NCBI GenBank assembly: GCA_964442355.1 | Contig: CAYTZS010000010.1 | Coordinates: 1-54,830, forward strand | From: UBA6168 sp964442355 | GTDB taxonomy: Bacteria; Bacteroidota; Bacteroidia; Chitinophagales; Saprospiraceae | Length of the DNA: 54,830 nucleotides | Direction of reading: 5' to 3' | In this document: piece by piece, positions 36,646 through 45,302 of the stretch | Layout of the letters: every line of letters starts with the position of its first letter | Position numbering within the stretch: position 1 is the first letter of the stretch | Made by a program: the position numbers and the translations under genes | The notes under the pieces: generated by a model | The model's database searches: none | The model's input: the letters and a program-made list of their open reading frames with translations, nothing else | Told to the model about the DNA's origin: nothing

Positions 36646-39198
36646 ATGAAATTTGTACACACCGCTTTTTTGCTTTTTTTGCTTGTAAACACGCTCCGTT
36701 CGCAATCGCTTGAAGTAGCGCCCGCTCAAGGAAACCCAGTTCTCAGAAGTTTTGCGGTTCAAAAAGAAATCCAAGATGCCATACAGGTAGAGCAGCTTAC
36801 TGGTCACCCGCCTGCGGGTAACCGCAGCGCTGTTTGCCCGCCCGATTTGGAGGGCAACTACGTGACTTCGGGCGAGACCATCGAAATCAAATTGGATACT
36901 TTTGGGCTGATGGTGGGCGAAGAAGATGCCGTCATCACCATTGAAAATAGCGGAACACTTCAATTTGGCGCTGGTCAGCTTGACACGATTGAGCCAATCC
37001 TGATTTATGCCGCTACGGCTGGGCTAACGGGGTTCGCTACTGAGACGGTGCAGTTGAAGCTATCGCAACCTGGCCACGACACCATTTTTCAAGTTGAAAT
37101 CAACGTGCGACGAAAGGGGAGGATAGTGATTACGCAACCACAAACCGTTCAGCCTGAGTCAATTACGACTTTTTGCCTCGACAGTGAGCTTGATTTTTTG
37201 AAGCCAAAATATTGCAGCAACTCTTACGACTGCCCCGACAATTACGATGGTCAGGGCTTCACGATTTGGCATCTTTCCTCCTACGATTACCCGGACACTT
37301 GCTTGGTTTACTACGCCAGCCGTTTTCCGGGTGTGGACACCGTCTGCATGACCATCTGCGATGAATGGGGTGTTTGCGATGAATTCAAGGTACCTTACAT
37401 TATCCCCGGCGACACAATTTCGATTGCCAACCAGCCATTTTTCGATGATTTTTCCGCCTACGATGGGCCTTATCCCAGTGCTGATTATTGGCTCGACAAA
37501 AACGTTTACCGCAACACGACCCTCGCCAAAGACCCACCGTCGGTTGGCATAGTCACTTTCGACGGCTTGAATTATCGTGGCCGGGTTTACAATATCAGCC
37601 AAGGGGTAGGAGACAGGTTGACCTCCAAACCGATTGATTTGAGCGCTTACACTGCCAATAGCAATGTGTTTCTGCGATTTTTTCTTGCTCCTAAGGGCTA
37701 CGGACTGCCTCCCGACGACTTCGACAACATGGTGCTGGAGTTCAGGAACGCAGACAGGGAATGGGTGACTGCCGGAACCTATCAGGGTATCGGCGATGTG
37801 CCGCTCGATTCTTTCCCGCCGTTTCTTTTTTATGCTATAAAAGTGGACGACCCGCAGTTTTTCCACGATGCATTTCAGTTCAGGTTTTCGGCGAGAATTT
37901 CTCCGGGTGGCGTTGTGGATTTGTGGCACTTGGACTACGTTCACTTGGGCCGAAACGAAAGTACCAGCAGCAATTTCAACGATGTGGCTTTCACGAAACT
38001 GCCAACTTCCATTTTGAAAAACTATACCTCCATGCCCTATCGGCACTTCAAAGGCCATGTGGCCGACGAGGTTCAGAGCGAGTTGGTGTCCAATTTTTAC
38101 AACCATTTCGAAGAGATACGGAACTTGGGCGACTCTAAAGTAACGCTCCGAGAAACTACCACCAACACGGCTATTGGTTCGGTTTTTACCGTGGTGGCAT
38201 CGGGCCCAGACAATAACATGGACCCCAAAACCCCCATCGAAAGGCTCAGGAGCGTTCCGCAGGCAATTTTCGATAATTCAATCAGCGGATTAGAGGGTAT
38301 CTCGGTGGCTGATTTCAGGAATTTGTCAACGACCTACACCCTGACCTTGGATGCCCAGTCCGATTTGTACAAAACCAACGATACAGTTACGCTCAACAAC
38401 CCATTCTCCAACTACTTTGCCCACGATGACGGCACGGCTGAATGGCAGGTGTACATTGCCCACAGCACGGGCGAAGGCCAGCAAATCGCTTCGCAATTCC
38501 ACGCAAACGTCCCTGACACCTTGAAGGCTGTGCAAATTATGTTCCCGCATGTGAACGGTGACGTGCAGAGCCAGCTTTTCAACCTGAAAGTTTGGGTGGG
38601 CTCCCTCGATACTGACCCTGTGTTTGTGCGTCCGCTGCTCAAGCCGCTTTATCCCAGCAGTGTTTACGATACGTTGCATGGTTTCACCACCTACGTGCTA
38701 GACAATTTTGCTGGCGAGCTTACGCCAGTTGGTATTCCAGTGGGCGATTTTTTCGTGGGAATTGAACAGGCTACAGCCACGACGCTTGGCATTCCTATCG
38801 GTTTCGATGTGCAGAATCACTGCAATTGCACTTGGTCAAACCTCGAAGGCGACGAATGGGGGCTGTTCCCAGAAAGCATCGGTGGTGCATTGATGATTCG
38901 TCCGGTTTTTGGTGAGACGCAAAGTACCAGCGGCACCGACGATGTGGCAAACACTGGACAAGATGTTGAGATTTACCCTAATCCAACAACAGGCAGATTG
39001 AACTTTCACCTAGCCACTGGTAGTTATCAAGATTATCAAGTAGTTGTTTTCAACAACCTCGGCCAACAACTACTTCGGGATAAATTGTCGGAAAGCCTTG
39101 ACCTGAGCTACCTTTCCAATGGGGTCTATTTTTTCAGGATTTTGGACAAAAAGACTGGTGCTTTTTTCAGCAAGCGGATAGTTTTGGCAAAAGACTAA
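36646..39198 (+). CDS. T9SS type A sorting domain-containing exported protein
   Basis: An 850-residue exported protein. The ATG at 36646 gives a clear signal peptide (MKFVHTAFLLFLLVNTLRSQ); an upstream TTG in the same frame (36574) would spoil it. The last about 78 residues are a type IX secretion sorting domain: VEIYPNPTTGRLNFHL, then VVVFNNLGQQL, LSYLSNGVYFFRI and a basic end KRIVLAKD. This targets the protein across the outer membrane for surface anchoring or release. The N-terminal region (about 55-170) looks like two beta-sandwiches (one with EIKLDTFGLMVGEEDAVITI), and about 270-420 resembles a concanavalin-like jelly roll (FFDDFSAYDGPYPSADYW). No catalytic motif was recognised. Confidence 0.88.
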   Translation: MKFVHTAFLLFLLVNTLRSQSLEVAPAQGNPVLRSFAVQKEIQDAIQVEQLTGHPPAGNRSAVCPPDLEGNYVTSGETIEIKLDTFGLMVGEEDAVITIENSGTLQFGAGQLDTIEPILIYAATAGLTGFATETVQLKLSQPGHDTIFQVEINVRRKGRIVITQPQTVQPESITTFCLDSELDFLKPKYCSNSYDCPDNYDGQGFTIWHLSSYDYPDTCLVYYASRFPGVDTVCMTICDEWGVCDEFKVPYIIPGDTISIANQPFFDDFSAYDGPYPSADYWLDKNVYRNTTLAKDPPSVGIVTFDGLNYRGRVYNISQGVGDRLTSKPIDLSAYTANSNVFLRFFLAPKGYGLPPDDFDNMVLEFRNADREWVTAGTYQGIGDVPLDSFPPFLFYAIKVDDPQFFHDAFQFRFSARISPGGVVDLWHLDYVHLGRNESTSSNFNDVAFTKLPTSILKNYTSMPYRHFKGHVADEVQSELVSNFYNHFEEIRNLGDSKVTLRETTTNTAIGSVFTVVASGPDNNMDPKTPIERLRSVPQAIFDNSISGLEGISVADFRNLSTTYTLTLDAQSDLYKTNDTVTLNNPFSNYFAHDDGTAEWQVYIAHSTGEGQQIASQFHANVPDTLKAVQIMFPHVNGDVQSQLFNLKVWVGSLDTDPVFVRPLLKPLYPSSVYDTLHGFTTYVLDNFAGELTPVGIPVGDFFVGIEQATATTLGIPIGFDVQNHCNCTWSNLEGDEWGLFPESIGGALMIRPVFGETQSTSGTDDVANTGQDVEIYPNPTTGRLNFHLATGSYQDYQVVVFNNLGQQLLRDKLSESLDLSYLSNGVYFFRILDKKTGAFFSKRIVLAKD

Positions 39199-39203
39199 TT
39201 TTG
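39196..39203 (+). promoter_or_regulatory. Candidate -7 element TAATTTTG for the rhodanese gene
   Basis: TAATTTTG matches TAnnTTTG, directly overlaps the stop of the T9SS gene and lies 62 bp before the rhodanese ATG. No good -33 TTG at the usual distance, so this is tentative. Confidence 0.3.
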
Positions 39204-39265
39204 CCGCAGCAAATGATTTTCCAAAATTCAAAAACTTGGAAAGTATAAAATCAACAACTCAAACT

Positions 39266-39568
39266 ATGGATATTACGGTTCAAGAATTGAAACAACGAAT
39301 GGACGCAGGTGATGCTGGATTTGTCCTGATTGATGTGCGAGAACCTTACGAGCACGAAGAGTTCAATATTGGCGGCCAACTAATTCCTGTCGGTACCGTG
39401 ATGGGCGCCATTCCCGACCTCGAAGCGCACAAGGACGAGGAAGTGATACTTTACTGCCGCTCTGGCAATCGAAGCGGCATGGCAAAGCACTTGATGGAAG
39501 CATCCGGCTTCCAAAACGTCCGCAACTTGCTGGGCGGGATGCTCGCTTGGCGAGAAAATTTTGGATGA
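39266..39568 (+). CDS. Rhodanese-like domain protein
   Basis: A single-domain rhodanese of 100 residues, likely cytoplasmic. The family transfers sulfane sulfur between donors and thiophilic acceptors through a persulfide on an active-site cysteine, here C64 in YCRSGNRSG. The N-terminal LIDVREPYEHEEF and the C-terminal LLGGMLAWRENF motifs are typical. An upstream TTG (39236) extends the frame, but the ATG at 39266 gives the usual length. It is followed 22 bp later by a bidirectional terminator, so it is probably a single-gene unit. Confidence 0.93.
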   Translation: MDITVQELKQRMDAGDAGFVLIDVREPYEHEEFNIGGQLIPVGTVMGAIPDLEAHKDEEVILYCRSGNRSGMAKHLMEASGFQNVRNLLGGMLAWRENFG

Positions 39569-39590
39569 TTTTGCTAAATCTCTCACAAAA

Positions 39591-39629
39591 AAAATGGCCT
39601 GAAGCGAGTAAACTTCAGGCCATTTTTTT
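39591..39629. terminator. Bidirectional terminator between rhodanese and SPOR genes
   Basis: A 14-bp stem, AAAATGGCCTGAAG at 39591-39604 and CTTCAGGCCATTTT at 39613-39626, with an 8-nt loop. It is flanked by A residues on the left and T residues on the right, so it can terminate both convergent genes. Confidence 0.92.
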
Positions 39630-39645
39630 GTAAGTAAGGCAGTCG

Positions 39646-40269
39646 TTAAGACTTTGCCTTCACGTAACTTTTCACGCCATCACCGCTCAGATTTTTTACC
39701 AAACGCTCAGCCTCGGCCATATTTCCAAAGCGGTCTACAAGCACGACAGCGTATTTACCACGGTCAAATATTTCCAACCTAGCATTGTTGTAGCCCAATT
39801 TTTTGAGTTGTTTCACCTGTGCTTCTGCTGAGGATTTTTGTTTGAAAGAGCCAGCTAGTACCATGTATTTGCCCTCGGAATAGGTCGTTTTTTCAGCTGT
39901 ATCAGAAGTACTGGAAGCCGGTTTGGAGGTTGTTTTTTCCGCAGGCGTTACATCGTCCTCGCTAGGTGTGTCACTTGCAGCGGTTTCTGCTTTATCAGCA
40001 GGTACAGAAGTTGTGGCAGGCTTGGTAGCAGCGCTTTTGTCGCTGGCCGCATTGCCAGTGGGAGCGGATGCCTCGGTCGAGTCAACGCTTTCATCAATTT
40101 CATAGTCGTAAACAGCATCGTCTTCCGTCTCGACGCTATCAGCGGAAATTTCCGTCTGGTCGGCCTGTTTATCGGTATTGAAAACGTTGGTCATTTTATA
40201 GACCAGAAAAAGGATGGCCATGATGCAGATGCCAACGATGGCGATGGTAACGTAGTCAAGTTTTGACAT
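39646..40269 (-). CDS. SPOR-domain membrane protein
   Basis: A 207-residue protein with one N-terminal membrane helix (about residues 8-28, TIAIVGICIMAILFLVY), a long low-complexity linker rich in T, S, A, E and D (about 40-130), and a C-terminal SPOR domain (about 135-207) with YMVLAGSFKQKSSAEAQV and the RLVKNL end. SPOR domains bind denuded septal glycan strands and mark proteins of cell division or wall remodelling. The frame is open to 40398, but the first ATG with a proper membrane start is MSKLDYVTIAI at 40269. It diverges from the helicase gene. Confidence 0.9.
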   Translation of the reverse strand: MSKLDYVTIAIVGICIMAILFLVYKMTNVFNTDKQADQTEISADSVETEDDAVYDYEIDESVDSTEASAPTGNAASDKSAATKPATTSVPADKAETAASDTPSEDDVTPAEKTTSKPASSTSDTAEKTTYSEGKYMVLAGSFKQKSSAEAQVKQLKKLGYNNARLEIFDRGKYAVVLVDRFGNMAEAERLVKNLSGDGVKSYVKAKS

Positions 40270-40450
40270 GGTATCAGTAATTGTAGGTTGAAAATCAGGA
40301 GGTTTGAAAGCGGCGCACCCGGCTTTGAAGGAGGGCGACGAAACTGCTTCGTGGGGTAAAAATAGTTTGAAATGTTGGAAACAGCAAACCCCCGTCACTG
40401 CTTACCTTCGCCCAGGGCTTTTTTCGGCCAACATTCAACCATATTCAACA

Positions 40451-43400
40451 ATGAACCTCAAAATCATCTCCGCAGGAGCTGGCTCCGGCAAAACCTATCG
40501 GCTGACGAAAGACCTCGTCGAACTACTCGCCAGTGGCCAAGTGCGGGCGAGCGGAATCATTGCCACTACGTTCACCAACAAAGCTGCCGCCGAATTACAA
40601 GAACGGGTACGGGTGCGCCTCCTTGAAGAGGGGCTGACCCAAGCCGCCAACGAACTCTCCAACGCCCTCATCGGCACGGTGCATGGCCTTGGGGTTAAGC
40701 TGCTCAAGCGTTTCGCCTACGAGGCTGGCGTGTCGCCACAAGTTGAAATCATTGCTGACGAAGACCAACAGTTACTGTTCAACCAATCGCTTTCGATGGT
40801 GCTCACCAACGAGCGTGTGGAAGAAATGGAGCGTCTTTCTGACCGCCTCGGCATGTCAAAATCTGATTTTGGAAAAACGGATTGGCGCAAGCTGCTGAAA
40901 GACCTCGCTGAGGTGGTGAGGGCAAACGACTTTGGCGATGAGGTGCTGGAGGTCAGCAAGCAACGCTCTTTTGAACGTTTTGCTCGCTTTCTTGACCCCG
41001 TCGTCGAGCGGTCGGAGGAAGCTTGGAACGATTTGCTGAACGAGGAAATCGAAGCTGCCATTTCTAGGCTTGAAAATAACGGAGACACCACCAAAGTGAC
41101 CGCCGACGGCGTGAAGTCGCTTCGTGAAGCAAAAGCTGAACTTCGCCTGCGGGGCGAATTGAACTGGCACCATTGGGCAAAAATTGCGAAAACAAAAGTT
41201 GGCGCCAAAAGCCGAGACGACCTCGCCGACCTAGTTTCTTTTACCAATTCGCACCTTGGCCATGTTGGCTTGCACAGTGATGTTAAGTCGTTCATTTTCA
41301 ATATTTTCGAATTGGCACAGGCTGCTATGGAGGAATTCGAGCGGTTTAAAAAAAGCCGTGGCCTGATTGATTACAACGACATGGAAAGCTACGTGAAGCG
41401 CCTGCTCGACGACCCAGCCGTGCAGGAAGTGTTGGCTGAAGAGCTCGACTTGTTGTTGGTGGACGAGTTTCAGGACACCAACCCGTTGCAGCTCGAAATC
41501 TTCGTGAAGCTTACCCGCTTCGCAAAAAGCGCTATCTGGGTGGGTGACCCCAAGCAGAGCATTTACGGCTTCCGTGGTGCAGACCCTGCGCTGATGCAGG
41601 CCATCATTGCAGGGCAGGGTGGCCTACATCCCGACAACATCCTTTCGGCATCCTGGCGCTCACGTGAGGACATCGTTTTTGCCACGAATGCCATTTTCAC
41701 CAAAGCCTTTTCTAACCTTCCGCCTGAGCAGGTGGCACTCCAGCCCAAACGCCGCAAGTTAGCCTCAAGGGATTCTGCTAACCGGCAGGACGAGCCACCT
41801 GAGATGGGCGATGCAATTGTCCATTGGCACTTCAAGTACGATGGTGAGGGGCGCAAACCTGGTAAGGAATGGCTTCACAATTGCATCGCCGAGGCGCTGC
41901 GCATCAACTTGGAGCGTGGCATTACCATTTTGCCGAAAGGCGAAAAGTGCTACCGCCTTGCCCAACCAGGCGATGTGGCCATTCTCTGTCGTTCCAACAA
42001 CGAATGTCGTGATATGGCGGGTGCATTGCACCGAGCTGGTATTCGGGCAGCCATTTCGAGGGCTGGACTTATGGCTACCGCCGAGGCAAAGCTGATTTTG
42101 GCTTGCTTGAAATTTATCCTCAACAAATACGACACGCTTTCTGTCGCCGAAATTCTGTTATTGGCAGAACGACTTGAACTGCACGAGATAGTCGAAGACC
42201 GATTGACTTACCTCGAAGCTGCTGAGGAGGAAAAACCGGATTACAAATGGGGCGAGCAGTACGATTTCGTGCAGCGGCTAAATGATTTACGGCCACAGGT
42301 GGCCGAGCTGTCTGGCTCCGAAATCCTCACGCTTTTGTTGGAGGAGCTTGATTTGCGGCGCATCATCGTGACTTGGGGCAACGTGGAGCAACGCCTCGCC
42401 AATATTGATATGCTGGTGCATTTTTCGCTGCAATACGAGCAAGCTTGCAATCGGCTCCACAGCGCTGCCTCGCTGGGTGGTTTTTTGTTGTGGGCAAACG
42501 ATTTGGCACAAAACGAGGCCGACTTGCAAGGCTCTGGGGAAAGTCCGCACGCTGTGAATGTGCTGACCTACCACAAAAGCAAGGGGCTCGAATACCCGAT
42601 TGTCATCTGTCACAGCCTCGAACAGTCACTGAGAGAGGATGTTTGGGGAATTTCATTGGTACCAGAAACCGACGAGGTGGACTTGAACAACCTGCTGGGC
42701 AACCGTTGGTTGAGACTTTGGGTAAATCCTTATGCCGACCAGTTCAGAGGCACAGAACTGGAACAGCGGATTAGTGATTCTGAAGAGAAATCGCAAAAAC
42801 GGTTAGCCGCATTATCGGAAGAAAACCGCTTAATGTACGTGGGCCTAACCCGTGCGAGGGATTATCTGGTGTTTCCGAGCCGTGAAAAGCAGCCTGTGTG
42901 GCTGAACAGGGTTTGCAACAGTGGCCAAGAAGAACAGCCTGCCCTGGATGCCGATTCTGATGAAAGCTATTGGGAGTGGGGAGGTAAAAACTTGAAGATT
43001 GCAACTGAGGTTAGTTACTATTCGAGTGATTTTCCACATACTATGGTCCAAGAAATGCCTTCTGAACACCTTGACGAGCGAAGTGGCAGGGGTATTTTCC
43101 CGCTTTTCCAAGAAAATAATACGGGAGATTCAGGCACTTCCATAGCATTTTCAGTTCAGAGCCTAGTCAATTGCTACAGCCCATTTGCTTTGCCAGAAGT
43201 CCCTGAAAGACAACGAGTTGCACTTGCATTCAAAGAGCTATTATTGTCTGGTTCTTCAAATTTGGGGGTAGGGGAGTATCTGAAAATTGCTGAACAACTG
43301 ATAGGCCGCCACGCTGTGGGTGACTTGGTAGCGCCAGTAGATTTTCAAGAAAAATCAAGCCTGTTCAATGACTGGCTGCGGCAGCAATTTGACGCAAAAA

Positions 43401-43672
43401 AAATACTTCGATGTTATCCAGTCCGCAGGCTTCAAGATGGAAGATTGATGGAAGGAACAATTGATTTACTTCTGGAAACATCGAAGGGGCCTGTCATTGT
43501 CCAGCTTTCCAGATTTATCGGCGACTCGAAAGGCAGGCAAAGAAAGTTGCGGAGTTCATTGCCAGAATTAGCCGATTTTAGCCGAGTATTGCAGCGTACT
43601 TATGGCAAGCAGTTGGTGCAAATTTGGGTAGTTTTTCTATTGTACGGAGAGGCGGTGGAAGTGAAGGTTTAG
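40451..43672 (+). CDS. UvrD/AddA-like superfamily 1 helicase with degenerate nuclease domain
   Basis: A 1,073-residue superfamily 1A helicase resembling AddA/RecB, which unwind DNA ends for recombination repair. Motifs: Walker A AGAGSGKT (residues 8-15), motif II VDEFQDTN (about 337-344), motif III GDPKQSIYGFRGAD (about 364-377), motif IV SWRSRED, motif V LTYHKSKGLEYP (about 704-715) and motif VI YVGLTRARDYL (about 796-806). The C-terminus keeps the GxID half of a RecB-type nuclease (MEGTIDLLLE, near 1000), but where the catalytic DYK normally follows it reads VIVQLSRF, so the nuclease is probably dead. The frame is open from 40304; the ATG at 40451 starts the helicase core. No AddB-like partner lies nearby. 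Confidence 0.9.
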   Translation: MNLKIISAGAGSGKTYRLTKDLVELLASGQVRASGIIATTFTNKAAAELQERVRVRLLEEGLTQAANELSNALIGTVHGLGVKLLKRFAYEAGVSPQVEIIADEDQQLLFNQSLSMVLTNERVEEMERLSDRLGMSKSDFGKTDWRKLLKDLAEVVRANDFGDEVLEVSKQRSFERFARFLDPVVERSEEAWNDLLNEEIEAAISRLENNGDTTKVTADGVKSLREAKAELRLRGELNWHHWAKIAKTKVGAKSRDDLADLVSFTNSHLGHVGLHSDVKSFIFNIFELAQAAMEEFERFKKSRGLIDYNDMESYVKRLLDDPAVQEVLAEELDLLLVDEFQDTNPLQLEIFVKLTRFAKSAIWVGDPKQSIYGFRGADPALMQAIIAGQGGLHPDNILSASWRSREDIVFATNAIFTKAFSNLPPEQVALQPKRRKLASRDSANRQDEPPEMGDAIVHWHFKYDGEGRKPGKEWLHNCIAEALRINLERGITILPKGEKCYRLAQPGDVAILCRSNNECRDMAGALHRAGIRAAISRAGLMATAEAKLILACLKFILNKYDTLSVAEILLLAERLELHEIVEDRLTYLEAAEEEKPDYKWGEQYDFVQRLNDLRPQVAELSGSEILTLLLEELDLRRIIVTWGNVEQRLANIDMLVHFSLQYEQACNRLHSAASLGGFLLWANDLAQNEADLQGSGESPHAVNVLTYHKSKGLEYPIVICHSLEQSLREDVWGISLVPETDEVDLNNLLGNRWLRLWVNPYADQFRGTELEQRISDSEEKSQKRLAALSEENRLMYVGLTRARDYLVFPSREKQPVWLNRVCNSGQEEQPALDADSDESYWEWGGKNLKIATEVSYYSSDFPHTMVQEMPSEHLDERSGRGIFPLFQENNTGDSGTSIAFSVQSLVNCYSPFALPEVPERQRVALAFKELLLSGSSNLGVGEYLKIAEQLIGRHAVGDLVAPVDFQEKSSLFNDWLRQQFDAKKILRCYPVRRLQDGRLMEGTIDLLLETSKGPVIVQLSRFIGDSKGRQRKLRSSLPELADFSRVLQRTYGKQLVQIWVVFLLYGEAVEVKV

Positions 43673-43682
43673 CTAAAAACTA

Positions 43683-43711
43683 CAATGGCGAGGCATCGAG
43701 CCTCGCCATTG
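43683..43711. terminator. Hairpin between convergent genes, AATGGCGAGGC family
   Basis: A perfect 12-bp stem, CAATGGCGAGGC at 43683-43694 and GCCTCGCCATTG at 43700-43711 with a 5-nt loop. The T-tract is weak on the plus side (GATTAAGTGTTTTA) and better on the minus side (TAGTTTTTAG). It resembles the giant B terminator hairpin in sequence. Confidence 0.6.
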
Positions 43712-43754
43712 ATTAAGTGTTTTATAGAGCTTGGTGAGTGGTAAATAGACTTGA

Positions 43755-44423
43755 TTAGTTGCCAGGAACTTCGGTTTTTTCGGATGCAAAAATCACTTTG
43801 AATTCCGAGTCTTTTCTGTCTTCAGTTTCGGTAGCTTTTTTACTAGCGAAAATGGCTTGTCCCGAATTTCCTTCCGTTTCGAGGTTATCTCCGTAATGGT
43901 AAACCAACATATTTCCATTGGTATCAAAATCAATAACGCCAAGATCGTTGCCGGGGTTAGAACTGTAGGTATTTGGCGCAGAAAACGGGTCGTTTTCGTT
44001 GTCAATCAGGCCCAATTCAGTAGTGGATTCTTCTGGGATGAATGTGAAAAGCAGAGTTTCGCTGCCTACAGCATATTTAATTCTCGGCTCATCCGAGACA
44101 AATCCAAATGAGATATACGCCTTTTCCGGAGCTTCCATCGGGCCATCTACCCTAGCATTTTCAATCCAAGTGCCCCCGATACTTTCAAAGCCAGCGTAAA
44201 CAAATCCAACTGGTGCAACGATAGTCACTTGGCCGGAGCCTGTTTTGGAGCGTTTTGTTGGAACGATTGATTCGCCCGGTACTACAAATACCCCCCATGT
44301 AACCTGGTCTTCCATCAACTTAAGCTTGAAATTCATGTCAGCCACTCCATTCTCACTTTGAGCGTTAAGCTGAACGGTAACAAGGAGGGCTAAGCTGATA
44401 AAGGTAAAGCAGAAGTTTTTCAT
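43755..44423 (-). CDS. Secreted protein of unknown function
   Basis: A 222-residue exported protein with a signal peptide (MKNFCFTFISLALLVTVQLNA followed by Q). The mature part looks like one all-beta domain: NFKLKLMEDQVTWGVFVVPG, QVTIVAPVGF, AYISFGFVSD, TLLFTFIPE, LIDNENDPFSAPNTYSSNPG. I recall similar domains with the NDPF and PNS..NPGND pattern as repeated units in large Saprospiraceae surface proteins, where they look remotely cohesin-like; that is memory and inference. There is no sorting domain at the C-terminus, which is short and charged. It is convergent with the helicase gene. Confidence 0.75.
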   Translation of the reverse strand: MKNFCFTFISLALLVTVQLNAQSENGVADMNFKLKLMEDQVTWGVFVVPGESIVPTKRSKTGSGQVTIVAPVGFVYAGFESIGGTWIENARVDGPMEAPEKAYISFGFVSDEPRIKYAVGSETLLFTFIPEESTTELGLIDNENDPFSAPNTYSSNPGNDLGVIDFDTNGNMLVYHYGDNLETEGNSGQAIFASKKATETEDRKDSEFKVIFASEKTEVPGN

Positions 44424-44780
44424 TGTTTCTAGTTTTATGTGAGTGAATCATGTAATAACGCGATGTGGCAAATATGGCTTGATTGACAAATTGAATCTGG
44501 AGGTAAAAGGCATTAATGTGACGTCTATTTTCTTGTTTTATGTAAACAGTAAGTGATTTCAGTCCCACTTGAATGTTGCAATACCTAGGTATTGTTAAGT
44601 TGAAATTGGGTGCTGTTGTGACAAATTGATTTGACTTTGCGAGAATTTTTTTTGAATCAAGAGACTAAATTTTATGTGCTGCCAACTCTCTGAAGCTCAT
44701 TTTTATCTTTGCAAAAAACTTGGAATGACAATCACCAATCCTCTTGAGAATTGTCATTCAAGCAGAAAACAAACTAGGAT
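44424..44780. other. Divergent intergenic region
   Basis: 357 bp between the secreted-protein gene (-) and the DUF4293 gene (+). It contains a TATCTTTG element for the right-hand gene. AT-rich, with no credible reading frame or RNA gene. Confidence 0.6.
44704..44711 (+). promoter_or_regulatory. Candidate -7 element TATCTTTG for the DUF4293 gene
   Basis: TATCTTTG matches TAnnTTTG and lies 69 bp before the ATG at 44781. The same octamer precedes the PASTA gene. No TTG is seen at the -33 position. Confidence 0.4.
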
Positions 44781-45221
44781 ATGATACAAAGAATTCAAAC
44801 CATTTTTTTAGTGTTAGCGGCTGCTTCAGGATTTGGGGCTTTGGCATTGCCATTTGCCTCCACAGTAGCTTCAGTCCAAAATTCCCAGTTGTTCGCCGAT
44901 ATGAAATACACTACTGGTGACAATATTGGGCTATTGGTATTGTTTGCAATTGCTGGTGCCTTGGCAGTGGCCGACATTTTTCTTTTTCGAAATAGGGAAC
45001 TTCAAATGAAGGTAGGACGAATGGCATTGGTAGCCAATATTTTAGGTGTGGTGCTGGCAGTTGTTTTGTTCTGGCAGGATTTGGCGGGTTTAGGCAGCAA
45101 TGAGGTAAACGATGGGCTCGGTGTTTACATGCCTGTGGCATTCATTGTTTTTGTGGTTTTGGCATTAAGGGGCATAAGAAAGGACGAAGCACTTGTAAGG
45201 TCTGCGGACAGGCTTCGTTAA
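44781..45221 (+). CDS. DUF4293 family membrane protein
   Basis: A 146-residue integral membrane protein with four hydrophobic segments (about residues 7-28, 47-67, 80-99, 115-130). It opens with MIQRIQTIFLVLAA, the typical start of DUF4293 proteins, a family confined, as far as I know, to Bacteroidota and of unknown function. The C-terminus is short and basic, RSADRLR. It is a stand-alone gene with its own -7 element and a strong terminator shared with the ExbD operon. Confidence 0.88.
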   Translation: MIQRIQTIFLVLAAASGFGALALPFASTVASVQNSQLFADMKYTTGDNIGLLVLFAIAGALAVADIFLFRNRELQMKVGRMALVANILGVVLAVVLFWQDLAGLGSNEVNDGLGVYMPVAFIVFVVLALRGIRKDEALVRSADRLR

Positions 45222-45240
45222 TCAACCCGTCAAAATAAAA

Positions 45241-45285
45241 AGGTCGTTACCAAGGCAAATGCTTAGGTAACGACCTCTTTATTTT
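45241..45285. terminator. Bidirectional terminator between DUF4293 and ExbD genes
   Basis: A perfect 11-bp stem, AGGTCGTTACC at 45241-45251 and GGTAACGACCT at 45266-45276, with a 14-nt loop. T-rich tails flank both sides (CTTTATTTT on plus, TTTTTATTTTG on minus). Confidence 0.9.
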
Positions 45286-45302
45286 CGTTCCATGAACTAC
45301 TT

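Noticed and set aside
36790..36830. Small palindrome CTGCGG-GTAA-CCGCAG inside the T9SS cargo gene, as another repeat insertion
   Set aside because: Only 6 bp of stem and no heptad run beside it; not distinguishable from chance.
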